64,000 bases of DNA from Chryseobacterium sp. Marseille-Q5410 (GTDB lineage Bacteria > Bacteroidota > Bacteroidia > Flavobacteriales > Weeksellaceae): the NCBI GenBank assembly GCA_946892665.1, contig CAMPOT010000001.1, positions 1,922,001-1,986,000 on the forward strand, in the 5' to 3' direction. A program made the position numbers and the translations under genes. Below, one piece after another: positions 24,862 to 33,189 of the stretch. The notes under the pieces are model-generated. The model was given only the letters and a program-made list of their open reading frames with translations, did not search any database and was not told the origin of the DNA. The first letter of the stretch is position 1, and each line of letters begins with the position of its first letter.

Positions 24862-25503
24862 TTATACCGTATTATACGATTTTATAAATTCTTTTATTTT
24901 TTCTAAATTTTTAATCCCCGGCTCGAATTCAAATTTAGAATTGATATCGAGGGAAAATGGCTGATTATTTAGCGTTGGTATTTGATGGAAATTTTCTAAA
25001 GAAATTCCACCGCTTAGAAAATATGGAAAAGGGATTTCTAATTCATTCAAAATTTTCCAATCAAAAGTTTTTCCTGTACCTCCGAACGCTTTGGAATCGG
25101 TATCAAACAGGAGATAGTTGATAGTTTTTGGCAGTAGGTTGATATTTTTTTGTAATTCTTCTGAATTTTGATTGCCAATTCTTATGACTTTGATAATTTT
25201 AATTTGGTAAGGAAGTTTATTTTTCAAATTCGCAACATAATTTTCGTCCTCATCACCGTGAAGTTGAATAAAATTAAGAGCTGCTTTTACTGAAAGATCA
25301 GTCACATTTTCAATTGTTTCGTTCACAAAAACTCCGACTTTACCTAAATGCGGGATTTGCGATAAGTACTTTAAGCTCAAACAATTAAGAACATATCTTG
25401 GTGATTTTTCATAGAAAATAAAGCCTAAGAAATCTACTTTCAAAGAAATTAATTCCTGAATTTGATCGAGTTTTGTTAATCCACAAACTTTTAGTTTCAT
25501 CAT
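24862..25503 (-). CDS. trpF: phosphoribosylanthranilate isomerase
   Basis: 213 residues, TIM barrel. It isomerises N-(5-phosphoribosyl)anthranilate to the carboxyphenylaminodeoxyribulose phosphate. The N-terminal KVCGLTKLDQI has the catalytic Cys, DFLGFIFYEKSPRYV follows, and the acid residue lies in LLFDTDSKAFGGTGKTFDW. The phosphate site is FLSGGISLEN. It is separate from trpC, unlike the fused enterobacterial gene. Two adjacent Met codons make the exact start uncertain by one residue. Confidence 0.96.
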   Translation of the reverse strand: MMKLKVCGLTKLDQIQELISLKVDFLGFIFYEKSPRYVLNCLSLKYLSQIPHLGKVGVFVNETIENVTDLSVKAALNFIQLHGDEDENYVANLKNKLPYQIKIIKVIRIGNQNSEELQKNINLLPKTINYLLFDTDSKAFGGTGKTFDWKILNELEIPFPYFLSGGISLENFHQIPTLNNQPFSLDINSKFEFEPGIKNLEKIKEFIKSYNTV

Positions 25504-25525
25504 TTTTTAATAGAGCATCTGCCTT

Positions 25526-26311
25526 CTAAGCAGACGGTCTTGCTAAGTTAACAAATGTTTCAAACGCTTTTCCCGGATTTTCATTTTTCATAAAATACTC
25601 ACCCATCAGAAATCCATCAAACCCTGTGCGTTTCAGAAATTGATAATCCTGTACATTGTATATTCCACTTTCTGCAACGGATAAAGTTCCGTCTGGAAGT
25701 AGGTTTTTCAAATCAACAGAATGCTGTAAATCCACTTTGAAATCTTTCAAATTTCGATTGTTGATTCCCACCAAATCGATATAGTTATTAAAACATTTCA
25801 GTTCTTCCTCGGTATGAATTTCAAGCAAAACTTCCAAACCTAATTCATGGGAAAGTTGGGTAAATTCCTGAACCTGAACCGGTGACAAACACGCTGCAAT
25901 AAGTAGAACAACATCTGCTCCTATGGATTTTGCTTCATAAAACTGGTATTCGTCTACCAAAAAATCTTTTCGCAGAATCGGGATTTTAATTTCATTTCTA
26001 ATCATTAAAATATCTTCAAAACTTCCACCAAAAAAATCAGAATCTGTTAATACGGAAATCCCACTTGCTCCAAATTTTTCGTAAGTCTTTGCTACCTCCA
26101 AAACATCAGCTTGATTATTTATAATTCCTTTGCTTGGTGATTTTCTTTTAAACTCGGCGATAATTCCGGAATTTTGAACCAACGATTCCTTCAAAGAAAA
26201 GGTTTTCCTTTCAAAAAAAGCTGAATTTTTAAGGTCTTTCAACGTAATCTGAGATTTGGAAAAAGAAATTTCTTCTTTTTTTCTGGCGATAATTTGGTCT
26301 AAAATATTCAT
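25526..26311 (-). CDS. trpC: indole-3-glycerol phosphate synthase
   Basis: 261 residues. The opening MNILDQIIARKKEEISFSK is family-typical, and GIIAEFKRKSPSKG carries the catalytic Lys. PILRKDFLVDEYQ, GINNRNLKDFKVD and VAESGIYNVQD complete the barrel motifs. It closes the indole ring in tryptophan synthesis. It starts one base after the trpD stop region (26313), so translation is almost certainly coupled, and trpF follows 22 bp downstream. Confidence 0.97.
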   Translation of the reverse strand: MNILDQIIARKKEEISFSKSQITLKDLKNSAFFERKTFSLKESLVQNSGIIAEFKRKSPSKGIINNQADVLEVAKTYEKFGASGISVLTDSDFFGGSFEDILMIRNEIKIPILRKDFLVDEYQFYEAKSIGADVVLLIAACLSPVQVQEFTQLSHELGLEVLLEIHTEEELKCFNNYIDLVGINNRNLKDFKVDLQHSVDLKNLLPDGTLSVAESGIYNVQDYQFLKRTGFDGFLMGEYFMKNENPGKAFETFVNLARPSA

Positions 26312-26312
26312 C

Positions 26313-27299
26313 TTAATTTAATAGATTTTGTAAACATTGCAACGCTTTTCCACTTTCTAAACTTTCTCTAGCTGCGGCCAAACAATCCGAGTAACCACCA
26401 AATTTTTCGGTATTTCTTAACGCCATCGCTGCGTTGGCAATCACCACCGAATTTTGTTCTTCAGTTCCGTTTCCTTCCAAAATATCTCTAAAGATTTTTG
26501 CTGCATCTTGTTTTGAATTTCCACCGAAAATGCTTTCTTGATCGATTGTACTGAAACCTAATTCTTCTGCTGAAAAAATATATTCACCTGTCTTATCGAA
26601 AATTTTGGTATCCGAAGTCAAGGAAATTTCATCATATCCGTCGAGCGAATGAACGAGCAAGAAATTTTCTTGATTTTTTTGAAGCAAATACTGATAAATC
26701 CTCGCAATTTCTAAACTATAAACGCCAATCATGGAAAATTTTGGTTTCGCAGGATTAACAAGAGGACCTAGAATATTGAAAAAAGTTCTCAAGCCCAATC
26801 CTTTTCGCAAAGGTCCAACCGATCGCAAAGCGGGATGGAAAACGGGCGCATGAAGAAAACAGATATTACTTTTTTCCAAATCCTGGCGTAAATCTTCGGA
26901 TTTTGTTTTGAACTGATAACCCAGTTCTTCCAACACATTTGAAGATCCGGAAATCGTCGAAACTCCGTAATTTCCATGTTTCGCAACATTTTGTCCGGCT
27001 CCGGCAACCACAAAACTGGCCAAGGTGGAAATGTTAAAAGTATTTTTTCCGTCACCGCCGGTTCCCACGATATCGACTAGATCTTGAGTTCCCAAATCCA
27101 CCGGCACGGAAAGCCGAAGTAAAGCTTCCCGAAATCCTTCCATTTCTTCGAGGGTAATGCTGCGCATGAGAAAAACGGTCACAAAAGCGGTAACTTCATT
27201 TTCGTTGAATTTATTCTGTGCAATTTCGGTAAGAATCGCTTTTGCTTCGGACTTTGAAAGCGTATTATGGTTGAATAAATATTGTAAGATCTCTTTCAT
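26313..27299 (-). CDS. trpD: anthranilate phosphoribosyltransferase
   Basis: 328 residues. It transfers phosphoribose from PRPP to anthranilate. The PRPP-binding motif is VDIVGTGGDGKNTFNIST, then KHGNYGVSTISGSSNVLEELG and the RTFFNILGPLVNPA segment typical of the family. The N-terminal helical domain begins LFNHNTLSKSEAKAIL. It is monofunctional, not fused to TrpG. It lies 25 bp after trpG and 1 bp before trpC. Confidence 0.97.
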   Translation of the reverse strand: MKEILQYLFNHNTLSKSEAKAILTEIAQNKFNENEVTAFVTVFLMRSITLEEMEGFREALLRLSVPVDLGTQDLVDIVGTGGDGKNTFNISTLASFVVAGAGQNVAKHGNYGVSTISGSSNVLEELGYQFKTKSEDLRQDLEKSNICFLHAPVFHPALRSVGPLRKGLGLRTFFNILGPLVNPAKPKFSMIGVYSLEIARIYQYLLQKNQENFLLVHSLDGYDEISLTSDTKIFDKTGEYIFSAEELGFSTIDQESIFGGNSKQDAAKIFRDILEGNGTEEQNSVVIANAAMALRNTEKFGGYSDCLAAARESLESGKALQCLQNLLN

Positions 27300-27324
27300 T
27301 TTATATAATTTAATAATTCGGAAA

Positions 27325-27888
27325 TTAAGCCAGAAAATTTTCTAATATTTGTTTTCCTTTAGGTGTTAAAATGCTTTCCGGATGGTATTGTACCGCGTGT
27401 ACATCGTAGTTTTTATGTTTTAAACTCATAATCATTCCGTTTTTATCTACACTCGTAATTTCTAATTCATCAGGGAAATTTTCAGGATTTACCGCCCAGG
27501 AATGATACCTTCCGACTTCTAAAGTTCCAGGTAAATCTTTAAAAATCTTATGCTCGCTTATTTGCTTGGATTCCGTAGCAACCCCATGGTAAATCTCTGA
27601 CAGATTAATTAAAGTTCCCCCAAAAGCTTCAGCAATCGCCTGCTGCCCTAGACAAACTCCAAAAATGGATTTCGCAGGTGCATATTTTTTAATCAAACTC
27701 ACAAGTATTCCCGCTTCCTCAGGAATTCCGGGACCAGGAGAAAGGATAATTTTATCGTATTTTTCGATTTCTTCCAAAGAAATTTTATCATTTCTGAAAA
27801 CATCAATTTTATCGTTTACAATTTGCTCAATCATTTGAACCAAATTATAAGTAAAACTGTCGTAATTATCAAGGACTAAAATTTTCAT
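27325..27888 (-). CDS. trpG: anthranilate synthase glutamine amidotransferase component
   Basis: 187 residues from the ATG at 27888 (MKILVLDNYDSFTYNL). A TTG five codons earlier is less likely. This class I glutamine amidotransferase supplies ammonia to TrpE. Cys79 is the nucleophile in FGVCLGQQAIAEAFGG, PGPG lies at 51-54, and the His-Glu pair is in VQYHPESIL. It may also serve para-aminobenzoate synthesis, as shared TrpG/PabA subunits do in some bacteria; no pabB is seen here. It starts 19 bp after trpE ends. Confidence 0.97.
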   Translation of the reverse strand: MKILVLDNYDSFTYNLVQMIEQIVNDKIDVFRNDKISLEEIEKYDKIILSPGPGIPEEAGILVSLIKKYAPAKSIFGVCLGQQAIAEAFGGTLINLSEIYHGVATESKQISEHKIFKDLPGTLEVGRYHSWAVNPENFPDELEITSVDKNGMIMSLKHKNYDVHAVQYHPESILTPKGKQILENFLA

Positions 27889-27907
27889 GTTATTTATTTT
27901 CAATAAT

Positions 27908-29329
27908 TTATACCAATTTTTCTGCTTTTAGGATGGCTTTTTTCAAAGCGCCCAATTTGTTATTTACTTCCTGAAGTTCATTTTCAGCAGAAGATTTTGC
28001 AACAATTCCGGCTCCGGCTTGGTAAAATAACGTGTTATTTTTGCTCAAAAAAGTACGGATCATTATCGCTTGGTTACAGCTTCCATCGAAACCTACAAAA
28101 CCAATAGATCCACCGTAATAGCTTCGGGAAGTCTTTTCATATTTATCAATAAGCTGCATTGCACGGTATTTTGGAGCACCACTTAATGTGCCTTGCGGAA
28201 AGGTGGTCGCAATCATTTCATAAGGATTTTGATCTAAAGAAATCTCAGTAGTAACTTCTGAAACCATGTGAATTACATGTGAAAAAAACTGAATTTCTTT
28301 CAATTTGGACACTTTGGTATTTTTTCCGAAAATGCTTAAATCGTTTCTCGCCAAATCTACAAGCATCGTGTGTTCCGCATTTTCTTTCGCGTCATCTTTA
28401 AGCTCTTCTGCGGCTTTCAAATCTTCTTCCACATTTCCGGTTCGCTTAAAAGTTCCAGCGATTGGGTGAATAATTGCATTACCATTTTTTATAATCAACT
28501 GACTTTCAGGACTCGAACCCAAAAGTTTATAATCGCCATAATCGAAGAAAAATAAATACGGTGATGGATTGATATTTCGCAAAGACCGGTAAACATTAAA
28601 TTCATCGCCCATAAATTTCTGCTGAAATCTTCTGCTCAAAACCAATTGAAACACATCACCTCGGAAACAATGTTTTTTGGCAGTTTCTACAGCGTCTCTG
28701 TATTCTTCGTCAGTTAAATTAGATGCTTCCTCTCCTATTTTTTGGAAGGGAAAAATTGGTGCATTTTTTTGTTGAATTAAATTTTCAATGACTGAAATCT
28801 CCGATTTTAAACCTGAGATTTTGTTTTCAATGAGGAACATTTCATCGTTTTGATGATTGATTGCAATAACGTACTGATAGAGACGATATCGCAAAAGTGG
28901 AATCTTATTTTCCTCAGAAGCCTCTTTGAATTTTATATTTTCGAAAAACGGAATCGCATCGTAAGAAGTGTAACCAAAGAAACCTTGCGCGGATTTCCCG
29001 ATCGGAAGATTGGGCTCTTCACATTCGAAAGATTGAGAAAAATCTTGAAGCAAATCCGTTAGTTTTTCTTGTTCAATGTTGATTTTTTCTGCACTTTCGA
29101 GTGGAAATTTCAGGTGTGCTTCCTGGTAATTTCTAATCTCGATTCCAGCGATGGCATTCACTGCAATAAAGGAAAAATTGTTATCATTATTTTGATTTTC
29201 TGCACTTTCTAGAAGTATGGTATCCCGAAATTGATCTCGTAAACGCAAATAAATTCCAATGGGAGTAAATAGATCGCTCAAGGTAGATTTCACCGTTGTT
29301 TTCAGCTGAATATTTCGATTGAATTTCAT
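27908..29329 (-). CDS. trpE: anthranilate synthase component I
   Basis: 473 residues. It converts chorismate to anthranilate, the committed step. The LLES motif (39-42, TILLESAENQ) is the tryptophan feedback-inhibition site, so the enzyme is probably allosterically inhibited. The chorismate-binding domain has LVLSRRFQQKF, HPIAGTFKRTG, VDLARNDL and FPQGTLSGAPKYRAMQLI. It is the first structural gene after the attenuator at 29352-29485. Confidence 0.97.
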   Translation of the reverse strand: MKFNRNIQLKTTVKSTLSDLFTPIGIYLRLRDQFRDTILLESAENQNNDNNFSFIAVNAIAGIEIRNYQEAHLKFPLESAEKINIEQEKLTDLLQDFSQSFECEEPNLPIGKSAQGFFGYTSYDAIPFFENIKFKEASEENKIPLLRYRLYQYVIAINHQNDEMFLIENKISGLKSEISVIENLIQQKNAPIFPFQKIGEEASNLTDEEYRDAVETAKKHCFRGDVFQLVLSRRFQQKFMGDEFNVYRSLRNINPSPYLFFFDYGDYKLLGSSPESQLIIKNGNAIIHPIAGTFKRTGNVEEDLKAAEELKDDAKENAEHTMLVDLARNDLSIFGKNTKVSKLKEIQFFSHVIHMVSEVTTEISLDQNPYEMIATTFPQGTLSGAPKYRAMQLIDKYEKTSRSYYGGSIGFVGFDGSCNQAIMIRTFLSKNNTLFYQAGAGIVAKSSAENELQEVNNKLGALKKAILKAEKLV

Positions 29330-29351
29330 GATTTTGTTTGGATTTTTAAAT

Positions 29352-29386
29352 AAAAAAAAGACCTCAACATAAAGTCAAAGTCTTTT
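29352..29386 (-). terminator. trpL attenuator: trp attenuator terminator
   Basis: The minus-strand stem pairs 29380-29386 (AAAAGAC) with 29356-29362 (GTCTTTT) and continues inward through TTTGAC/GTTGAG with wobble pairs to a TTTAT loop. A T-tract follows, between the leader ORF and trpE. Bases 29375-29384 also form a perfect 10-nt complement to 29432-29441 inside the leader ORF. That pairing would destroy this hairpin (the antiterminator). Confidence 0.88.
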
Positions 29387-29410
29387 AATTTTTTGATAAA
29401 ATATAATTTT

Positions 29411-29485
29411 TTACACAAAAGAGTAATGCTCAAGACTTTGAAAGTTTTGATGCCACCACCAGTTTGTATTGTTGTTTGTTTTCAT
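29411..29485 (-). CDS. trpL: trp operon leader peptide with three tandem Trp codons
   Basis: ATG at 29485, TAA at 29411-29413, 24 residues. It starts MKTNNNTN, then WWW (codons at 29453-29461), then HQNFQSLEHYSFV. The Trp triplet lies about 12 nt before the antiterminator segment (29432-29441), so a ribosome stalled there for lack of Trp-tRNA would leave that segment free to pair with 29375-29384 and prevent termination. This is attenuation of the enterobacterial type. The sequence is too short for standard gene callers. Confidence 0.9.
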   Translation of the reverse strand: MKTNNNTNWWWHQNFQSLEHYSFV

Positions 29486-29490
29486 TGGTA

Positions 29491-29498
29491 CAAATGTA
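29491..29498 (-). promoter_or_regulatory. -7 box of the trp leader
   Basis: TACATTTG on the minus strand matches TAnnTTTG and ends five bases before the leader ATG, so the trp mRNA would have a very short or absent 5' UTR. A -33 TTTG partner is not clear. Confidence 0.5.
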
Positions 29499-29683
29499 TA
29501 AATGTTTTTTAAAAAAACTACATTTATTTAAAAATAATTGATCGGTCTTTTCATCGCACAAGTTTACACTTTCCATTAAAGTAGGTATCAGTGAATGGAT
29601 ATTTGATCTTCATTATAAATAAGAATTAATAAAGCTGTTTCCGATTTTTATCACTAAAATTTAAAAGTTAATTTTGAATTTTC
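29499..29683. other. intergenic stretch upstream of the trp leader
   Basis: AT-rich DNA between the trp leader promoter and the promoter of the small lipoprotein at 29709. I see no ORF, RNA gene or palindrome that would mark a TrpR-type operator. Confidence 0.3.
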
Positions 29684-29691
29684 TATTTTTG
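29684..29691 (+). promoter_or_regulatory. -7 box of the lipoprotein/cytochrome operon
   Basis: TATTTTTG, 17 nt before the ATG at 29709, matches TAnnTTTG. Confidence 0.45.
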
Positions 29692-29708
29692 CTCAAAATA
29701 AATTTATT

Positions 29709-29897
29709 ATGAAAAAAATAATTGCAATCGCATTCATCGGAAGCTTAGTATTGGCTAGCTGCGCTAAAAAAGAAAAAACTACAGAAAGCAACGTGATGTT
29801 GGAAGAACCAGAAGTAACTGTAACAGACACTGTAAAAGCGGCACCGGCTCCTGCGGCGGTAGCTCCTGTTGCTGCAGACTCTGCAACTACAAAATAA
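29709..29897 (+). CDS. small lipoprotein
   Basis: 62 residues. A lipoprotein signal with lipobox LVLASC (Cys18) leaves a mature peptide of 45 residues. The first part is charged (AKKEKTTESN), and the rest is low-complexity acidic then Ala/Pro-rich (APAPAAVAPVAADSATTK). No domain is recognised. The tail looks disordered. It is followed after 6 bp by a cytochrome c lipoprotein gene, so the two are co-transcribed and may work at the same membrane site. Confidence 0.8.
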   Translation: MKKIIAIAFIGSLVLASCAKKEKTTESNVMLEEPEVTVTDTVKAAPAPAAVAPVAADSATTK

Positions 29898-29903
29898 TTA
29901 ACG

Positions 29904-30317
29904 ATGAAAAACGCTTTGGTTTTCGGTTTCGCGATTTCGATGCTGGTTTCCTGTTCAAAATCTGAATCCACATCCATTCCCGATCATAGCAATGTATCGG
30001 TAACATCAACTCCGGAACCTGTTGTAAAGAAGGATTCCCTAGGAGATTTAGCTAAAAACATCGACGAAGGAAAAACTCTGGTAGAAGGTGCAGACTGTAT
30101 GACTTGTCATCAAATCGGCGAAAAACTGATTGGTCCGTCTTATCTGGATATTGCCGGAAAGTACGAAAACAATGCTAAAAATATAGAAATGCTCGCCGGG
30201 AAAATCATCAATGGAGGAAGCGGCGTTTGGGGCAGTGTACCGATGTCCGCGCATCCGGGAATGAGTCCGGAGAACGCTAAGAAAATGGTGGGTTACATCT
30301 TGAGTTTAAAGAAATAA
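29904..30317 (+). CDS. c-type cytochrome lipoprotein (class I)
   Basis: 137 residues. The lipobox MLVSC places Cys17 as the lipidated residue, so the protein is anchored on the periplasmic side of a membrane. A Ser/Pro-rich linker (18-45) is followed by a single cytochrome c domain with heme motif CMTCH (65-69). A probable axial Met lies in VPMSAHPGMSPENA. The C-terminal helix is KKMVGYILSLKK. It probably carries electrons to a terminal oxidase, but the partner is not encoded nearby: cydAB downstream oxidises quinol, not cytochrome c. A terminator follows. Confidence 0.92.
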   Translation: MKNALVFGFAISMLVSCSKSESTSIPDHSNVSVTSTPEPVVKKDSLGDLAKNIDEGKTLVEGADCMTCHQIGEKLIGPSYLDIAGKYENNAKNIEMLAGKIINGGSGVWGSVPMSAHPGMSPENAKKMVGYILSLKK

Positions 30318-30337
30318 TTCCAAAGAAAAAAATAAAG

Positions 30338-30365
30338 AAGCAGTCAATGAATGGCTGCTTTTTTT
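30338..30365 (+). terminator. terminator after the cytochrome gene
   Basis: AAGCAG (30338-30343) pairs with CTGCTT (30355-30360) with three further inner pairs, followed by T7. Confidence 0.8.
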
Positions 30366-30400
30366 GTGAAAAAACACATCAAAAATCCGGAGAAAATCAC

Positions 30401-30408
30401 TAAATTTG
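30401..30408 (+). promoter_or_regulatory. -7 box of lysS
   Basis: TAAATTTG, 22 nt before the lysS ATG, matches the consensus. Confidence 0.5.
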
Positions 30409-30430
30409 CAAACTTAAAAAGCAAGAAAAC

Positions 30431-32128
30431 ATGCAGTTATCAGAACAGGAAATCATTAGAAGAGAAAAGTTGGCAACCCTAGAAAAAATGGGTATTAACG
30501 CTTTCCCTGCGGAAGAATACCAAATCTCAGAAACTACGAAATCTATAAAGAACGATTTTACAGAAGGTAAAAAAGTGAAGATTGCAGGTAGATTGATGAG
30601 CCGTAGAATTCAAGGTAAAGCCAGTTTTGCTGAACTGCAAGATTCTGTAGGAAGAATTCAGGTGTATTTCAATCGTGACGAGATTTGTCCCGGTGAAGAT
30701 AAAACTCTTTATAATGAAGTTTACAAGCATCTTTTAGATATTGGCGACATCATAGGTGTTGAAGGAGAACTCTTCAAAACACAAGTTGGCGAAATGACGG
30801 TAAAAGTGGAAAACTTTACCTTACTGACCAAATCATTAAGACCACTACCGCAACCCAGAACCGACGAAAACGGTGTAACACACGATGCTTTCACCGATCC
30901 GGAACTAAGATACAGACAGCGTTATGTGGATTTAACGGTGAATCCTCATGTAAAAGAAGTTTTCGTGAAAAGAACCAAAATGTTCAACGCGATGCGTCAG
31001 TTTTTCAATGATGCAGGCTATTTTGAAGTAGAAACTCCAATTCTGCAATCGATTCCCGGCGGAGCTGCGGCAAAACCCTTCATCACCCATCATAATGCTT
31101 TAGATATTCCATTATACCTCAGAATTGCCAATGAGCTTTACTTGAAAAGACTCATCGTAGGTGGTTTTGATGGAGTTTATGAATTTTCGAAAAACTTCCG
31201 GAATGAAGGAATGGACAGAACACACAACCCGGAATTTACAGCAATGGAAATCTATGTTGCATACAAAGATTACAATTGGATGATGGATTTCACTGAGAAA
31301 CTCTTAGAATTTTGTGCGATGCAAGTAAATGGAAGCGCAGAATCTACTTTCGGGGAACATACCATCAGCTGGAAAGCTCCTTATCCACGAGTTTCAATGA
31401 CAGAAGCTATTCTGAAATTCACAGGTTTCGATATCACCGGAAAAACTGAACAGGAACTGTACGATTTCGCAAAATCCATAGGCATTGATGTGAACGAAAC
31501 AATGGGGAAAGGAAAATTAATCGATGAAATTTTTGGCGAAAAATGTGAAGGAAACTTCATTCAACCAACGTTTATTACGGATTATCCGATCGAAATGTCG
31601 CCTTTAACCAAAAAACACAGAAGTAAAGAAGGATTAACCGAGCGTTTTGAATTAATGGTTTGCGGAAAAGAAATCGCAAATGCTTATTCGGAATTAAATG
31701 ATCCAATCGATCAAAGAGAACGTTTCGAGGCGCAACTAGCACTTTCAGAACGTGGCGATGATGAAGCAATGTTTATTGATAATGATTTCCTTCGCGCTTT
31801 GGAATACGGAATGCCGCCAACTTCGGGATTGGGAATCGGAATGGATCGTCTAATTATGTTCCTTACCAACAATGCATCCATCCAGGAAGTTTTACTTTTC
31901 CCACAAATGAAACCTGAAAAAGTTACTCCTCAGTTCGAGTTGGATGAGGATGAAAAATTGGTATTAGAAATTCTAAATTCGCAAGAAGAACCGATGAATT
32001 TAGCAGATGTAAAAGCTAAAAGCCAGCTATCCGGAAAAAAATGGGACAAAGCAACGAAGAATTTAAGCAAAAACAATTTAATTAAAATTGAAAAATCCGA
32101 AGATCATGTATTGATGAAATTGGTTTAA
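30431..32128 (+). CDS. lysS: lysyl-tRNA synthetase, class II, with C-terminal extension
   Basis: 565 residues. It charges tRNA-Lys with lysine. The N-terminal OB-fold anticodon-binding domain includes KIAGRLMSRRIQGKASFAEL, motif 2 is FRNEGMDRTHNPEFTAMEI, and motif 3 is GLGIGMDRLIMFL. Canonical enzymes end shortly after LLFPQMKPE. Here about 65 further residues follow, with a small helix-turn-helix-like pattern (MNLADVKAKSQLSGKKWDKA, then NLSKNNLIKIEKS). The extension could bind RNA, but that is inference. Single gene with its own promoter and a UUCG terminator. Confidence 0.96.
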   Translation: MQLSEQEIIRREKLATLEKMGINAFPAEEYQISETTKSIKNDFTEGKKVKIAGRLMSRRIQGKASFAELQDSVGRIQVYFNRDEICPGEDKTLYNEVYKHLLDIGDIIGVEGELFKTQVGEMTVKVENFTLLTKSLRPLPQPRTDENGVTHDAFTDPELRYRQRYVDLTVNPHVKEVFVKRTKMFNAMRQFFNDAGYFEVETPILQSIPGGAAAKPFITHHNALDIPLYLRIANELYLKRLIVGGFDGVYEFSKNFRNEGMDRTHNPEFTAMEIYVAYKDYNWMMDFTEKLLEFCAMQVNGSAESTFGEHTISWKAPYPRVSMTEAILKFTGFDITGKTEQELYDFAKSIGIDVNETMGKGKLIDEIFGEKCEGNFIQPTFITDYPIEMSPLTKKHRSKEGLTERFELMVCGKEIANAYSELNDPIDQRERFEAQLALSERGDDEAMFIDNDFLRALEYGMPPTSGLGIGMDRLIMFLTNNASIQEVLLFPQMKPEKVTPQFELDEDEKLVLEILNSQEEPMNLADVKAKSQLSGKKWDKATKNLSKNNLIKIEKSEDHVLMKLV

Positions 32129-32150
32129 TGAGCTATCAAAAAATGAATAT

Positions 32151-32178
32151 AAAAACGGACTTCGGTTCGTTTTTTTTG
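32151..32178 (+). terminator. lysS terminator with UUCG tetraloop
   Basis: AAACGGAC-TTCG-GTTCGTTT (32153-32172), 8 bp with one G-U pair and the extra-stable TTCG loop, followed by T6. Confidence 0.9.
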
Positions 32179-32184
32179 TTAAAA

Positions 32185-33189
32185 CTACCTTCGTTGTCTG
32201 CTGAAAGAGAACATCAAATAAAACAAAAACGGTAGAATAAACATTGAACCCAACACCAAAGCCCAACCCAAAGCAGAAATAGTTTTCGCAGAAGCCGCAT
32301 GTTCTAGCAAAGAAAGATGCTCCCCGTTTCCGAGAAGAATTAGATTTGGATTATGCTGATATGTCGCGGCAACCAAAATCATCACCACCTGAAAACCTGC
32401 TAAAACCCTCACCGGAAATAACTTTTCACGTTTCATCGCTCTTAAAATTAAAAACAAACAAATTGTAGCAGAAACCGAAGCAATAATCCCAATTGGTTTC
32501 GAGAAAACCCATACCAGCAAAGGAATATTTGACAAATAAGCGGTAAGAAAAACTAAAATTCCGGTAATCACCACAAAAACCATGGTTTGTTTGGATTTTT
32601 TTATCATTAAATTCAATTCAAGCCGATCATTGGTTTCTCTTAATGCAAAAACCGAAGCCAGATAAGCGCAGATAGAAACCGTGAAACAGCCCACTGCAAC
32701 GCCAAACCAATTCAACCAGCTGAAGATATATAAATCTAGATAATGCGTCGCTTCCGGATTGATAGCATGCGAAATCGTAGCCGCTGCGATTAGTCCTAAA
32801 AAAAACGGAGTAAGCAAACTGGAATAGTAAAAAATTTGAGTATAAACTTCTTGCCAATCGTCTTTCACCGCGTCGTAATGCCTGAAAGTAAATGCCGTTC
32901 CGCGTGCGATAATTCCCAAAAGCATCAAAACCAAAGGAATATGCAGATAAATGGAAAGCGTAGTATAAATTTGCGGAAACCCTACAAATAAAATCACAAT
33001 TGCAATAATCAGCCACATGTGATTGGCCTCCCAAACAGGCGCAATGGATTCATACATAAGATTTTTAGTTTTGGCACGATTACTTTTTTTGGTAAAAAGC
33101 TCTACAATTCCAGCCCCAAAATCTGCTCCTCCAAAAATAATGTACAAACAGATTGAAAGCCAGAGAAAACCGATTACAACGTAGATCAT
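32185..33189 (-). CDS. cydB: cytochrome bd ubiquinol oxidase subunit II
   Basis: 334 residues, with eight or nine hydrophobic segments. The opening VVIGFLWLSICLYIIFGGADFGAG is the CydB signature, and SIAPVWEANHMWLIIAIV follows. It is an integral membrane subunit of the high-affinity quinol oxidase that reduces oxygen to water. Its ATG overlaps the cydA stop by the ATGA arrangement, so the subunits are translated together. The TTCG terminator of lysS lies just beyond its end. No CydX-like small ORF was identified downstream. Confidence 0.96.
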   Translation of the reverse strand: MIYVVIGFLWLSICLYIIFGGADFGAGIVELFTKKSNRAKTKNLMYESIAPVWEANHMWLIIAIVILFVGFPQIYTTLSIYLHIPLVLMLLGIIARGTAFTFRHYDAVKDDWQEVYTQIFYYSSLLTPFFLGLIAAATISHAINPEATHYLDLYIFSWLNWFGVAVGCFTVSICAYLASVFALRETNDRLELNLMIKKSKQTMVFVVITGILVFLTAYLSNIPLLVWVFSKPIGIIASVSATICLFLILRAMKREKLFPVRVLAGFQVVMILVAATYQHNPNLILLGNGEHLSLLEHAASAKTISALGWALVLGSMFILPFLFYLMFSFSRQRR

